Assembly (NCBI GenBank): GCA_028710415.1
Contig: JAQTUE010000020.1
Coordinates: forward strand, 1-64,000
Direction: 5' to 3'
Source of the DNA: Paludibacter sp.
GTDB lineage: Bacteria > Bacteroidota > Bacteroidia > Bacteroidales > Paludibacteraceae
DNA length: 64,000 bases
The translations under genes and the position numbers were made by a program. Numbering within the stretch: the first letter of the stretch is position 1; every line of letters starts with the position of its first letter. Shown here piece by piece: positions 36,634 to 47,307 of this stretch. The notes below the pieces were generated by a model, which was not told the DNA's origin, did not search any database, and saw only the letters and a list, made by a program, of their open reading frames with translations.

Positions 36634-37812
36634 TTAATACAGAAACCCAAACAACCACAAAGGTATCACGTTTTTATTTCCTATTTCAATGTTATCGACG
36701 GCATACATTACTTTTGAATAATGTTTACCATTTTCAGGTTTATTTTCACACTTAAAATGAAACTGCTGGTCGATACAAAAATCCAAATGAAACTTGCAGA
36801 TATTTACTTTATGGCACGCATGCAAGGCATTGTAAAAGAATGTCTTTTGTTCGGCCAGCTTGTCTACGTTCCCGGAATTGATGGTGTACATCAGGTTTGT
36901 ATTGTGTACATACACCAGGTTCGGCTTCTTGGGATACTCATCACCATCGGCATAAAGCATATTCAGCAGGCGCGCATCCTTGAGATATTTAATGTAATTC
37001 ATGACGGTTGCCCTGGATACGCCAATCTCGTTGCTCAGCTGGCTGACATTGGGAGCGGAGGGAGCCGAATTCATAATTAAATAAAGCAACCTTCGGATTT
37101 TGGAAAGATATTTCAACTCGATTTGTTTGATGAGCAAGATATCCACTTCCAGCATCATATTCATAGTCTTAATCAGGTTTTCAGAGAAATTACGGTTCTC
37201 CAGGAAGAACGGATAATACCCATGGTGCAAATACCCCTGAAAATACTCGAGGGGATGAACCTTCGAGCAAATATCCTTTGCAATAGCCTCATGATTGCTC
37301 ATGATTTCGGCCAGTGAATACGATTTAATATCAGTACCTGCCTGGAGGTTCAGGAATTCACGGAATGAAAATCCGCGTAAATTATACGAAGCCACCACAT
37401 CCTGCAGGTCGGTATTCTCTTCAATCAACCGCATAACGGACGAACCTGAGAATATAATATGCAGTTCGGGGAATGTATCGTAGCATTCACGCAATTCCTT
37501 AGACCAGTTTTCGTATTTGAAGGTTTGGTCGAGTAACAGCGTTCTGCCACCCTGAGCACAAAACTCAGCAGCAAATTCAACCAGGGTATGTTCGGTAAAG
37601 TAAAGATTATTGAAGTTTACATACAAACAACTCCGGTCGGTACCGAAATGTTCTTTAGCATATTGAAGCAAAAAAGTAGTTTTTCCAACACCACGGCTGC
37701 CCTTGATGCCTATCAACCGGCGGGTCCAGTCTATTTCGTCCATCAACATCCGCCTTACCGGGGATTGTACATGTTCAACTAAATATGTATGTGTTTTGTA
37801 AAACGCCTCCAT
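36634..37812 (-). CDS. AAA-family ATPase (AAA_14/DUF4143 type)
   Basis: IKGSRGVGKTTFLLQYAKE Walker A, LLLDQTFKYENWSKELRE, IIFSGSSVMRL. Confidence 0.88.
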   Translation of the reverse strand: MEAFYKTHTYLVEHVQSPVRRMLMDEIDWTRRLIGIKGSRGVGKTTFLLQYAKEHFGTDRSCLYVNFNNLYFTEHTLVEFAAEFCAQGGRTLLLDQTFKYENWSKELRECYDTFPELHIIFSGSSVMRLIEENTDLQDVVASYNLRGFSFREFLNLQAGTDIKSYSLAEIMSNHEAIAKDICSKVHPLEYFQGYLHHGYYPFFLENRNFSENLIKTMNMMLEVDILLIKQIELKYLSKIRRLLYLIMNSAPSAPNVSQLSNEIGVSRATVMNYIKYLKDARLLNMLYADGDEYPKKPNLVYVHNTNLMYTINSGNVDKLAEQKTFFYNALHACHKVNICKFHLDFCIDQQFHFKCENKPENGKHYSKVMYAVDNIEIGNKNVIPLWLFGFLY

Positions 37813-38050
37813 TATGCATTAATTATTACTGCAAAATTAGCATAATATTTCCATTTTGCAATGCAGAGATGGCAAAATTAGGAATTATTACATTCAAAAC
37901 CTCCAAATAAGGGGTTTAGCAAGCTTTTTGTATGTATAAATATACTGATAAAAAGTAAAATTTATACATTCTAAAGTATCTTAAATAAAAGAGGATAAAT
38001 AATTAACGATATTATTGGATTTGTAAAATGGAATGCGTAGTTTTGGGAAA

Positions 38051-38640
38051 AATAACCACTAAGTCACTAAGCACACTAAGTATCACTAAAAAAACAACTA
38101 ATTTTCTGGAAGATAAGAAAAAAAAATTTAATTTTATATTTGTGTAACTTAGTGATCTTATTGCCTTAGTGGTAAAAAATCTTTTAAATAGTTTTTGGGA
38201 AATAACCACTAAGTCACTAAGCACACTAAGTATCACTAAAAAAACAACTAATTTTCTGGAAGATAAGAACAAAAAATTTAATTTTATATTTGTGTAACTT
38301 AGTGATCTTATTGCCTTAGTGGTAAAAAATCTTTTAAATAGTTTTTGGGAAATAACCACTAAGTCACTAAGCACACTAAGTATCACTAAAAAAACAACTA
38401 ATTTTCTGGAAGATAAGAAAAAAAAATTAATTTTATATTTGTGTAACTTAGTGATCTTATTGCCTTAGTGGTAAAAAATCTTTTAAATAGTTTTTGGGAA
38501 ATAACCACTAAGTCACTAAGCACACTAAGTATCACAAAAAAAACAACTAATTTTCTGGAAGATAAGAAAAATAATTTCAATTTTATTTTTGTGTAACTTA
38601 GTGATCTTAGTGCCTTAGTGGTAAAAAATCTTTTAAATAT
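38051..38640. repeat. Four-copy ~150-bp tandem repeat, each unit an imperfect palindrome
   Basis: AATAACCACTAAGTCACTAAGCACACTAAGTATCAC starts at 38051, 38201, 38351, 38500; each ends CTTAGTGATCTTATTGCCTTAGTGGT. Confidence 0.95.
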
Positions 38641-38646
38641 TACAAC

Positions 38647-40050
38647 ATGAAAATTAAATTTATTGGTGCAGCCCGCGAAGTAACCGGAAGCAAGCATCTG
38701 ATTACTACCAACGAAGGCAAACGGATTTTACTGGATTGCGGTATGTTCCAGGGAAAAGGGCTTGAAACAGACTCCATGAACCGGAACCTGATGTTCGATC
38801 CGGCTACCATTGACTACCTGATACTATCCCATGCCCATATTGATCATTCCGGGCTGATACCGTATATTTATAAGCTTGGATTCAGGGGTTCAGTGATTTG
38901 TACCAGTGCCACCCGTGATTTGTGTGCTATTATGCTTGCTGATAGCGGCCATATCCAGGAGCTGGATAATAAATGGTTTAATAAAAAGCGGGAGAAACAA
39001 GGACTTAAACCTGTTGAGCCGATATATGATGAACTGGATACTGAAAAATGCATGGAACTGTTTATCAGCGTAGCTTTCGACCGCAGGTTCTACATCAATG
39101 ACAAAATCAATGTGAAGTTCACCAATACCGGCCATATGCTGGGCAGTGCTGTGGTGAACCTGGAGTTACTGGAAGATGGTAAAAAAGTACATCTTGCTTT
39201 TACCGGAGATATAGGACGCCCGCATAACCGGATCATTCATCCACCTACCGCTTTTCCACAATGTGATTACCTGATTACTGAATCTACTTACGGTGACAGG
39301 CTGCATCCGGCAGATAAAGATACAGAACAGGATTTGCTGAAAATAGTTCAGGATACCTGTGTTACAAAAGCCGGTAAATTAATCATACCTTCTTTCTCAA
39401 TTGGACGTACCCAGGAGATAGTATTTGTGCTCAATAACTTATTCAACAAAGGATTACTGCCAAAAATTGAAGTGTTTGTTGATAGTCCGTTATCGGTCAA
39501 TGCCACGGATATCTTCCGTCTGCACCCTGAATGCATGAACGAAGAAGTGAAGCAGGTTATTAAAACTGACCCTGATCCGTTTGGGTTCAATTCCCTGCAT
39601 TATATCAAGAGTGTGGAAGAGTCGAAAGCCCTGAACGATTATCACAATCCGTGTATCATCATTTCATCATCGGGCATGTTGGAAGCAGGCCGGGTGAAAC
39701 ATCATGTTGCGAACAATGTATCCAACTGGAGAAACACAATCCTGATTGTCGGATATTGTACTCCAAGTTCATTGGGGGCACGTATCCAGGAGCCGGGATT
39801 ACGCTATATCTCCATTTTCGGTGAGATGCACGAAATAAATGCCAGCATTGCCAAAATAGAAGCCTTCTCAGGACATGGCGACTACAATGAAATGAAAGCC
39901 TTTTTGAGCTGCCAAAACAAACAAGAAATCAAAAAAACCTTTCTGGTGCATGGTGAATACGAAGTGCAGAAGATTTATGCTGAAGGATTGAAGGCAGATG
40001 GATATCAGAATATTGAAATACCGAAAGCGGGGGAGGAGTTTGTATTGTAA
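38647..40050 (+). CDS. MBL-fold / beta-CASP RNA-metabolising exonuclease
   Basis: LSHAHIDHSG, FTGDIGRPH, ITESTYGDR, SSSGMLEAGRVKHHV, VHGEYE. Confidence 0.93.
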   Translation: MKIKFIGAAREVTGSKHLITTNEGKRILLDCGMFQGKGLETDSMNRNLMFDPATIDYLILSHAHIDHSGLIPYIYKLGFRGSVICTSATRDLCAIMLADSGHIQELDNKWFNKKREKQGLKPVEPIYDELDTEKCMELFISVAFDRRFYINDKINVKFTNTGHMLGSAVVNLELLEDGKKVHLAFTGDIGRPHNRIIHPPTAFPQCDYLITESTYGDRLHPADKDTEQDLLKIVQDTCVTKAGKLIIPSFSIGRTQEIVFVLNNLFNKGLLPKIEVFVDSPLSVNATDIFRLHPECMNEEVKQVIKTDPDPFGFNSLHYIKSVEESKALNDYHNPCIIISSSGMLEAGRVKHHVANNVSNWRNTILIVGYCTPSSLGARIQEPGLRYISIFGEMHEINASIAKIEAFSGHGDYNEMKAFLSCQNKQEIKKTFLVHGEYEVQKIYAEGLKADGYQNIEIPKAGEEFVL

Positions 40051-40077
40051 GAAAGAACCCCTAACCCCTGAAGGGGG

Positions 40078-40112
40078 ATAATATAATATAATATAATATA
40101 ATATAATATAAT
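40078..40112. repeat. 5-bp microsatellite (ATAAT)n
   Basis: ATAATATAATATAATATAATATAATATAATATAAT. Confidence 0.9.
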
Positions 40113-40706
40113 CAATTGAACTCTGTAAGAATCTTCTGTGCATAATCCTCAGATTTATCCGGGGGTTAAGCACAGTTTACTCCTACGGAGTAATAAATAA
40201 AAAGGGTAATAATTTAACACTTTTAATTACCAACCTAAATCGTTATAGAACCAATTTATTTCAACGCTTAATACATACTGATAATTATAGTTTGTTGTTT
40301 AATTTGTGTTTTTCATATTCATCAAATCAACAGATATTTAGAGTGGTTTACTTGTAAAGAGTAGACCTCTTTTTGGTTTGTTTTATGAATAAGTGAGAAT
40401 TTAAGATGTGATTTTTAAGAATATGATAGTGCTATACTAATATATGACAAAAAAGAAAGTGTAATAATCAAAATCATCGGATTGTTAGTTAGCTTTAATG
40501 TATATTTGTGTAGCTAAAAAACAGTCAATTTGACCTTTAGTGAAATATTGTATTGAACATACAAGTAAAGAATTATTCTCATCTACGCCAACTGCCCTCC
40601 AAAAGCAAGTACTACCTGACTTTTTAATTTTTTCAACTTATTACTTCAATTATACAAGAAATTATATCTTGTAAAATCCTTTATAGGCACTCTCATAGTA
40701 TTCTAT

Positions 40707-40786
40707 GAGAGGCAAGAACCAAGAGTCAAGAACAAAGAGCCAAGAACCAAGAGTTAAGAGTTAAGAGCCAGGAGACAAGAGCAAAA
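40707..40786. repeat. Degenerate short-period A/G-rich tandem repeat (AAGAGCC/AAGAACC)
   Basis: GAGAGGCAAGAACCAAGAGTCAAGAACAAAGAGCCAAGAACCAAGAGTTAAGAGTTAAGAGCC. Confidence 0.8.
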
Positions 40787-40914
40787 ACATAATAAGAAAT
40801 GTATTAACGCCTTGATTTTTAAATTCAAATAAATTTATTCAAGGAATATATTATCCTTGCTGAATAAGGTTTTATAGATTTAAATTATTCATAATAATCA
40901 AAAATTCGAATTGC

Positions 40915-43900
40915 ATGAAAAACAAAATTCCGGATTACACAAAAACAGGGAGGCATCTGCTACACAAGATGCTCTGGACAGTTATTTTCGTACTGGTTGC
41001 GCAACTTACGTTTGCACAAACCCTTACAGTGAAAGGAAAAGTCAAGGACTCACAAGGTCTGGCATTGCCGGGGGTTTCAATATTAGTCCAGGGAACTTCA
41101 ACAGGGACAGTTACAGACCTGGATGGTTATTTTTCAATTGCAGTACCCTCTTCAAAATCGGTACTGGTATGTTCATTTATTGGAATGGTGACCCAAAATA
41201 TAGTGGTGGGAAATCAATTATCACTGGCAATAGTATTAAATGAATCTTCGGTAGTATTAAATGAAGTAGTATCCATTGGTTATGGAAGTGTCAAAAAGAG
41301 TTCCCTTACCGGAGCTGTTTCCAAATTAACTGCCGAAGCCTTGGGTGAACGTCCCATTGCCAGGGTTGAAACGGCATTACAGGGAACCATGCCCGGAGTT
41401 GAAGTACGTACTACAACCGGCCAACCCGGACAGGATATTGAAATACGGGTACGTGGTGCTGCATCAGTGAATGCCAGTTCAAATCCGCTGTACGTTGTTG
41501 ATGGAGCTCCTGTTTCATCACTGTCAGGGATAAATCCTGCTGATATTTCAACTGTGGAGGTCCTTAAAGATGCAGCATCAACGGCTATCTATGGTTCCAG
41601 GGGATCTAACGGAGTAGTGATTGTAACAACAAAAACAGGAAATTCGGGAAAATCAGGCAAACCCATTATTTCGTTTGATGCGAATTATGGTACTCAAACC
41701 CTCGAACGGAAAATGGATATGCTGAGTGCAACAGAATGGATGAATTTTCGCATGAAATATAATGATGCTACTTATTTGTCAACAGCAGCTTCAAAAGGAA
41801 TTGCTAATGCATCCATCAGTGACCCCAGTGCATTGAGAATGACAAATATCGGAGGTACAATGAGTGCTCCCAATTTCAATGTAATCAATGATGACCGTTG
41901 GTTTCAATATTTAAGTTCAGCTGCACAAGCTTCACACACGTATGATGCAACCAAAGGTCAGTTAAGCTTGCTTGACTGGCAGGATAATTTTTTTAGGAGT
42001 GCACCAACCCAGGAATACAATATCAGTGTTTCAGGTGGTACTGGCAATACGAAATTTATGTTTTCAGGAGGCTATCTCAACCAACAAGGTATCGCTACAG
42101 GTACCGGCTTTAAACGCATAAGCTTACGCTCGAACATTGAAACTAAAATAAACAATTGGTTAAGTGCCGGGTTGATTATTGCACCTACATACTCAACTAC
42201 AATAGGAGGGGGCCTGGCAGATGGAAAAGATTCAAAGACACATCAGACTTTATCTTCTACCCCCGTTTCTGAACCCGGTGTAGGCTATTTTACAAATGTA
42301 CAACCGAATACAAAATATGATTATGCGGGATCAACTTCCAGCACAACCTATATCATGAATACAAATCTGGCCAATGCAAACACGCTCCTGGTAAATGCCA
42401 CTTCTTTTGTTCGTATTGAACCATTTAAAGGATTTAAAGTTCAGGCTACAGCATCAACCAACTATAGCAATATGAATGGTGAAACCTATAACTATTCTTC
42501 TGCAGGAGGTGCCTGGGCGTCGGGTGAGGGAGTAAACTCATCAGGAGGTCATACAACTGCTACCAGAATTGACAATAGTTTATTCCAAACGGTTGCAAAT
42601 TATGACAATACTTTTGGCAAACATACCCTTGGAGTTATGCTTGGCTTTTCAGCTGAAGAAAGCAGTGTGGGGTATCAAACGAATCAATCGTTTAATAAAC
42701 CTTTTCCGAATGATGCTTTACCCGAATCATTCAACGGAACTGTATTAGCTGTTGGAACTGATTTAGTGACCAAATTGACACCAAACAGACTGGAATCATT
42801 TTTTGGACGTGCGCAATATAATTATGATGGCCGGTATTTCATATCAGGAAGTATTCGCCGTGATGGTGGATCAGTTTTTGGCATAAATAATAAATGGGGT
42901 ACTTTTCCTGCAATTTCCGGTGCCTGGAATATATCCGATGAGTCATTTTTTAAAAACCTGAAAGCAGATGCCCTTAATTTATTGAAACTAAGAGCCAGTT
43001 ATGGTGTTACCGGCAACAATGCGATCAGTCAGACAGCATCTTATGCTTTACTAACGGCTATCACCTATGCAGGCCAGGCAGGATATTCTATCAATACATT
43101 TGGGAATCCTAATTTAGGCTGGGAAAAATCAAAAAGTACTGATTTAGCACTGGACTTAGGGCTTTTTAATAACAGGGTTCAACTTTCATTGGACTATTAT
43201 ACAAAAAAGACTACCGATTTATTATATATGGTTCCGGTTCCGGGTGCCACAGGATTCACCCTTCGATGGGACAATCTAGGTGACATCGATAACAAAGGAT
43301 TTGAAATCGAATTGAACACTAAAAACATAATTGGTGCCTTTAAATGGAGTACAAACTTCAACTTAGGTTACAATGAAAATACAATTAAAAGGCTGGGGGC
43401 AACCAATACACCTGTGTATTCAGGGTTTGATAACACAAATGTCTCCAACGTATTGCAAGTTGGCCTTCCAATGAATACTTTTTATATGTATCAGGCTGAA
43501 GGCGTATGGAAAACACAAGCCGAAATTGATGCCTACAGTGCTGCTCATAACGGAACGCCCGTTACCTTTAACGGTACTGCATTTAAACCCGGTGATATAC
43601 GGTATCATGATGTAAATGGAGATGGAATAATCACAACTGACGATAAATCATATTTAGGATCTCCAAGTCCTAAATTCACTTATGGATTAACAAATACCTT
43701 TGAATATAAGAATTTTGATTTATCTGTTTTACTTACAGCCCAGTCAGGAGGTAAAATCTTAGGTATTCTTGGCCGTGCCCTTGACCGTCCGGGTATGGGT
43801 GCATTGAGCAATGTATTTGGTAACTGGAGAAATGCCTGGTGGTCGGAAACAGAACAGGGTGATGGGAAAACTCCTTATATATTAAGCTCAACAACCGGAA

Positions 43901-44184
43901 CAACGATTGATTCGCGATGGTTATATTCGTCCGATTACATACGTATTAAAAATATTTCATTCGGTTATCGGTTACCTGCAAGATCAAAAATATATTCCTC
44001 AGCAAGGATATATCTTTCTGTTGAAAACCTGGCTATTTTAACAGGATATACCGGTGGATATTCTCCTGAAGCTGCAAACTCTGGTGTAAGCGGTGCCCCG
44101 GGCGGAGGTAATTCATTGGGAATAGATTATGGCGGTTATCCCACCTCCAGGGTCATATCCATGGGAATAAATGTAACATTCTAA
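40915..44184 (+). CDS. SusC/RagA family TonB-linked outer membrane protein
   Basis: CarboxypepD_reg domain, VDGAPVSSLSGINPADISTVEVLKDAASTAIYGSRGSNGVVIVTTK. Confidence 0.96.
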   Translation: MKNKIPDYTKTGRHLLHKMLWTVIFVLVAQLTFAQTLTVKGKVKDSQGLALPGVSILVQGTSTGTVTDLDGYFSIAVPSSKSVLVCSFIGMVTQNIVVGNQLSLAIVLNESSVVLNEVVSIGYGSVKKSSLTGAVSKLTAEALGERPIARVETALQGTMPGVEVRTTTGQPGQDIEIRVRGAASVNASSNPLYVVDGAPVSSLSGINPADISTVEVLKDAASTAIYGSRGSNGVVIVTTKTGNSGKSGKPIISFDANYGTQTLERKMDMLSATEWMNFRMKYNDATYLSTAASKGIANASISDPSALRMTNIGGTMSAPNFNVINDDRWFQYLSSAAQASHTYDATKGQLSLLDWQDNFFRSAPTQEYNISVSGGTGNTKFMFSGGYLNQQGIATGTGFKRISLRSNIETKINNWLSAGLIIAPTYSTTIGGGLADGKDSKTHQTLSSTPVSEPGVGYFTNVQPNTKYDYAGSTSSTTYIMNTNLANANTLLVNATSFVRIEPFKGFKVQATASTNYSNMNGETYNYSSAGGAWASGEGVNSSGGHTTATRIDNSLFQTVANYDNTFGKHTLGVMLGFSAEESSVGYQTNQSFNKPFPNDALPESFNGTVLAVGTDLVTKLTPNRLESFFGRAQYNYDGRYFISGSIRRDGGSVFGINNKWGTFPAISGAWNISDESFFKNLKADALNLLKLRASYGVTGNNAISQTASYALLTAITYAGQAGYSINTFGNPNLGWEKSKSTDLALDLGLFNNRVQLSLDYYTKKTTDLLYMVPVPGATGFTLRWDNLGDIDNKGFEIELNTKNIIGAFKWSTNFNLGYNENTIKRLGATNTPVYSGFDNTNVSNVLQVGLPMNTFYMYQAEGVWKTQAEIDAYSAAHNGTPVTFNGTAFKPGDIRYHDVNGDGIITTDDKSYLGSPSPKFTYGLTNTFEYKNFDLSVLLTAQSGGKILGILGRALDRPGMGALSNVFGNWRNAWWSETEQGDGKTPYILSSTTGTTIDSRWLYSSDYIRIKNISFGYRLPARSKIYSSARIYLSVENLAILTGYTGGYSPEAANSGVSGAPGGGNSLGIDYGGYPTSRVISMGINVTF

Positions 44185-44203
44185 CTGTAATAACTGAAAA
44201 CAT

Positions 44204-45862
44204 ATGAAATACTTAAATATAATAACGAAGCTTTGCATAACTGTAAGTGTTATTTTTATAGCCTCATGCAGCAATGATTTTTTGTCAGTATCCCCGAATG
44301 ATCAACTTCAGACAGCTGATTCATATCAAACACCCAAGCAAGCGGAACAGTCAATTACAGGAATTTATTCAAATCTTCGTTTTCTGGCGAATGATGAATA
44401 TTTATATCTTTCTGAAGTTCGTTCAGACAATGCCTGGTCGAATCCGAAAACTGATGGATTACGTGAATATTCTGAAATAGCTACGTTCAGAGCCGGTAGT
44501 GATATAACTACATTCAACCTGGTTTGGAGTGAATGGTACAAAGTGATATTAGATGCCAATACTGCAATCACTAAAATTCCGGGAATTACTTTTACAACTC
44601 AAAATACGAAAGATCAATTTTTAGGTGAAGCTTATTTTTTACGCGGTTGGGCTTATTTTGAATTAGCCCGTTTATTTGGCAATGTTCCGATTATTGATAA
44701 ACCAATGTCTGTCGAGGAAGTGAAAACTATAAAACAATCTCCTGCAATTGATGTGTACAAAAATATGGTCATTCCGGATTTGTCTAAAGCTGAATCTATG
44801 CTTCCGGTAAGTTCTGCGATGATAACCACTGAAGGTGCATCAGCAACAGTATATGGAAGAGCTGATAAAATTGCAGCAAAGGCAATGCTTGGACGTATTT
44901 ACATGACTATGGCCGGTTTCCCGATAAATGATCCTGCTTCACTGGACAGTGCTGAAATAAAATTAAAAGGTGTAATTGATTTTTCGATTGCAAACTCTAA
45001 TAAATATTGGGCCGCTGATTCAACAGAGTGGAAAAAACAATGGATCTCTGAGAATAATAACAAATACTCTATTTTTGCCATCCAATACCGTTCGGGAGGT
45101 ACCGGCAATACATCTATTTTTAATGCATCGCCAGCATTGCCTCCGACATATACCGCACAACGTATATTTGGAAATCAAATCTATATTGATAAAGCATTGA
45201 TGTATCAGTTATCCAGATTAAATTCAAAAGGGAAACCGGATGCACGTGTTTATAATAATACTGTTCTTACCGGCTTTGCCGGAGAGAAAAACTGGCCTGC
45301 ATACTCAAATTTGTTGTTATCTGTAACACTTCCTGATGGTACTGTTGTAAATAATGTTTTTTCTAACAGCATGTTTTACAAATATACAAATTCAATACGC
45401 AAAAGAGCAGCATTGGGTTACACTGCCAATATTGAAGCAGCCATGAAGGATTATAATGATTGGCCTGTAAATTATCCGGTTATCCGGTTGGAAGATGTAC
45501 AATTAATGTATGCTGAAGTCTTGTTGAATAAACGAAGTGATATAACGGGAGCAATTGATATTATCAATAAAATCAGAGCAAGAGCCGGAGCTGATTTAGT
45601 CTCAAATTCTTTAAGTGTTTCTGATGCACTGTTGGCAGTGAAAGCCGAACGTAGAATTGAACTCTGTGGCGAAGGTGTACGCTGGTTCGATTTAGTACGT
45701 TGGAACGATTGGAAAAAAGCTATCAGCGATAAATTTGATAGTTACAACACTACTGATGTTGATAAGTCGAATATCAAAAATGGTAATTATTTATATCCAA
45801 TTCCGCAAACCCAAATGCAGGTTCAACCGGGATTGTATGTTCAAAATCCGGATTACAATTAA
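44204..45862 (+). CDS. SusD/RagB family nutrient-binding lipoprotein
   Basis: Lipobox FIASCSNDFL; AYFLRGWAYFELARLFGNVPI; C-terminal RRIELCGEGVRWFDLVRW. Confidence 0.95.
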   Translation: MKYLNIITKLCITVSVIFIASCSNDFLSVSPNDQLQTADSYQTPKQAEQSITGIYSNLRFLANDEYLYLSEVRSDNAWSNPKTDGLREYSEIATFRAGSDITTFNLVWSEWYKVILDANTAITKIPGITFTTQNTKDQFLGEAYFLRGWAYFELARLFGNVPIIDKPMSVEEVKTIKQSPAIDVYKNMVIPDLSKAESMLPVSSAMITTEGASATVYGRADKIAAKAMLGRIYMTMAGFPINDPASLDSAEIKLKGVIDFSIANSNKYWAADSTEWKKQWISENNNKYSIFAIQYRSGGTGNTSIFNASPALPPTYTAQRIFGNQIYIDKALMYQLSRLNSKGKPDARVYNNTVLTGFAGEKNWPAYSNLLLSVTLPDGTVVNNVFSNSMFYKYTNSIRKRAALGYTANIEAAMKDYNDWPVNYPVIRLEDVQLMYAEVLLNKRSDITGAIDIINKIRARAGADLVSNSLSVSDALLAVKAERRIELCGEGVRWFDLVRWNDWKKAISDKFDSYNTTDVDKSNIKNGNYLYPIPQTQMQVQPGLYVQNPDYN

Positions 45863-45884
45863 ATGTAGTATTTTAATTCAAGAG

Positions 45885-45930
45885 AATAGTCCCTATGTTT
45901 GTAATATAATATGCAAACATAGGGACTATT
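45885..45930 (+). terminator. Terminator-like 17-bp stem hairpin after susD-like gene
   Basis: AATAGTCCCTATGTTTG...CAAACATAGGGACTATT. Confidence 0.75.
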
Positions 45931-46469
45931 AAGTAGATGGAATAAATTAATGTAATATTTTTAATCACATAGTTTCAATTTGAATAGAAACACTTTTCAA
46001 TTTTACAGATACAAGTCTATGTGTTTCTATGTCTTCAATGTATAAAAAAGAAAACTCAGAGTCCAATAAATACTACTATGTGCTACTAAGTAACAGAAAC
46101 AAAATAATGTCGTATTATTTTAATTTAAATAAGGGAATAAGGGTTAGATTTTTTAGCTTAATATTTCTACTAAGGGGTAAAAAAACAAAAATAAGGTTTT
46201 TAATTCAAAGACCTTATTTTTAGATATTAACCCTTCGTAGAAAACCAAGCTCCCCCATATTAAAACCCTTATTTCCTCATTTGGAAAAGCTGTTTTAGTT
46301 GTATTTTTCAAGAAATAAAACAGGACAATATATTGTTCCTACTACTTATATGAAAAACTATGTGATAAAATGTAATTCTAAATGAGTAAATTGCTATTGA
46401 AAAATACTACATTTAATCTGTCCTTTTGCTTATATAATAAAAAGGGCATAAGTTCTTTTCAAATACCAA

Positions 46470-47168
46470 TTACTTTAAATCAGTTTTTTTGATGATTTTT
46501 GCTGTAGTCTGGAATTCTTTCAGATAAAACGGTTCAAAATAAGCTGTGTCCACAAACTGTTTTTCAGTAAAGGCATGTTCAGCAAAAGGAATCATATTGA
46601 TTGCCAGTGGTACCAGATTGTCTATAAAACGGGCATTAGAATGAGTGAGAGTAGTTTTACATTTATTAGCCCCGTTTCCAAAGAAATAAACCGGTTGCTT
46701 TTCCAGTATTCCTGCATATGATTCCGGATCAATGATATCCGCTGCAATCTCACGTTGGATTACACCTTCCGCATTATAAAAAGCAGCATATACTTCCATG
46801 CGACGTGCATCAATCATCGGGCAAAACAAGGCATTTCCTTTCTCTTCAGCCAGATTCAGGGCCTGTACGGTCAATACTTCGAGCGTACTTACTGCAATCA
46901 AAGGTATTCCGTAGCCGTAGCAAAGTCCTTTGGCAGTAGATACACCAATCCGTAATCCGGTATAAGAACCGGGGCCACTGCTGACAGCAATTGCATCCAG
47001 CTTTTTATCTTCAGACTTTAATACTTCCAGGGCTTCAGCGATAAAAACGCTTAGCAGGGCTGCATGATTCATTCCATCGGCATTGGATTTGGAAAACAGA
47101 CAGGCAGAATCTTCACTTAAAGCAACTGAACAAACATTGGTGGAGGTTTCTATATTTAGTATAATCAT
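46470..47168 (-). CDS. tsaB: tRNA threonylcarbamoyladenosine biosynthesis protein TsaB
   Basis: ILNIETSTNVCSVAL, SSGPGSYTGLRIGVSTAKGLCYG. Confidence 0.95.
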   Translation of the reverse strand: MIILNIETSTNVCSVALSEDSACLFSKSNADGMNHAALLSVFIAEALEVLKSEDKKLDAIAVSSGPGSYTGLRIGVSTAKGLCYGYGIPLIAVSTLEVLTVQALNLAEEKGNALFCPMIDARRMEVYAAFYNAEGVIQREIAADIIDPESYAGILEKQPVYFFGNGANKCKTTLTHSNARFIDNLVPLAINMIPFAEHAFTEKQFVDTAYFEPFYLKEFQTTAKIIKKTDLK

Positions 47169-47307
47169 GTGAACATTTACAATTTAATCATTTACAATTT
47201 ACCATTGGGTTCAATGGACTGCAAAATTACTCATTTTAGACGAATGAAAAAAACAAATCCCCGCTTTCAATTGAAAACAGGGATTAGTTGTATTAAAATT
47301 AGAAAGT

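Noticed and set aside
36560-36635. CCCCTTTAGGGG-CGGGGGTTCTTT motifs (also inverted at 40055-40079)
   Set aside because: Short dispersed repeats common in Bacteroidetes intergenic regions; no further structure found.
38012-38697. ORFs 38012-38386 and 38398-38697 with repeated FFTTKAIRSLSYTNIKLNFFFLSSRKLVVFLVILSVLSDLVV peptides
   Set aside because: Created by reading through the 150-bp non-coding tandem repeat; not a real repeat protein.
40911-41243. 110-aa ORF overlapping the start of the SusC-like gene in another frame
   Set aside because: Frame-shadow of a well-supported SusC homolog.
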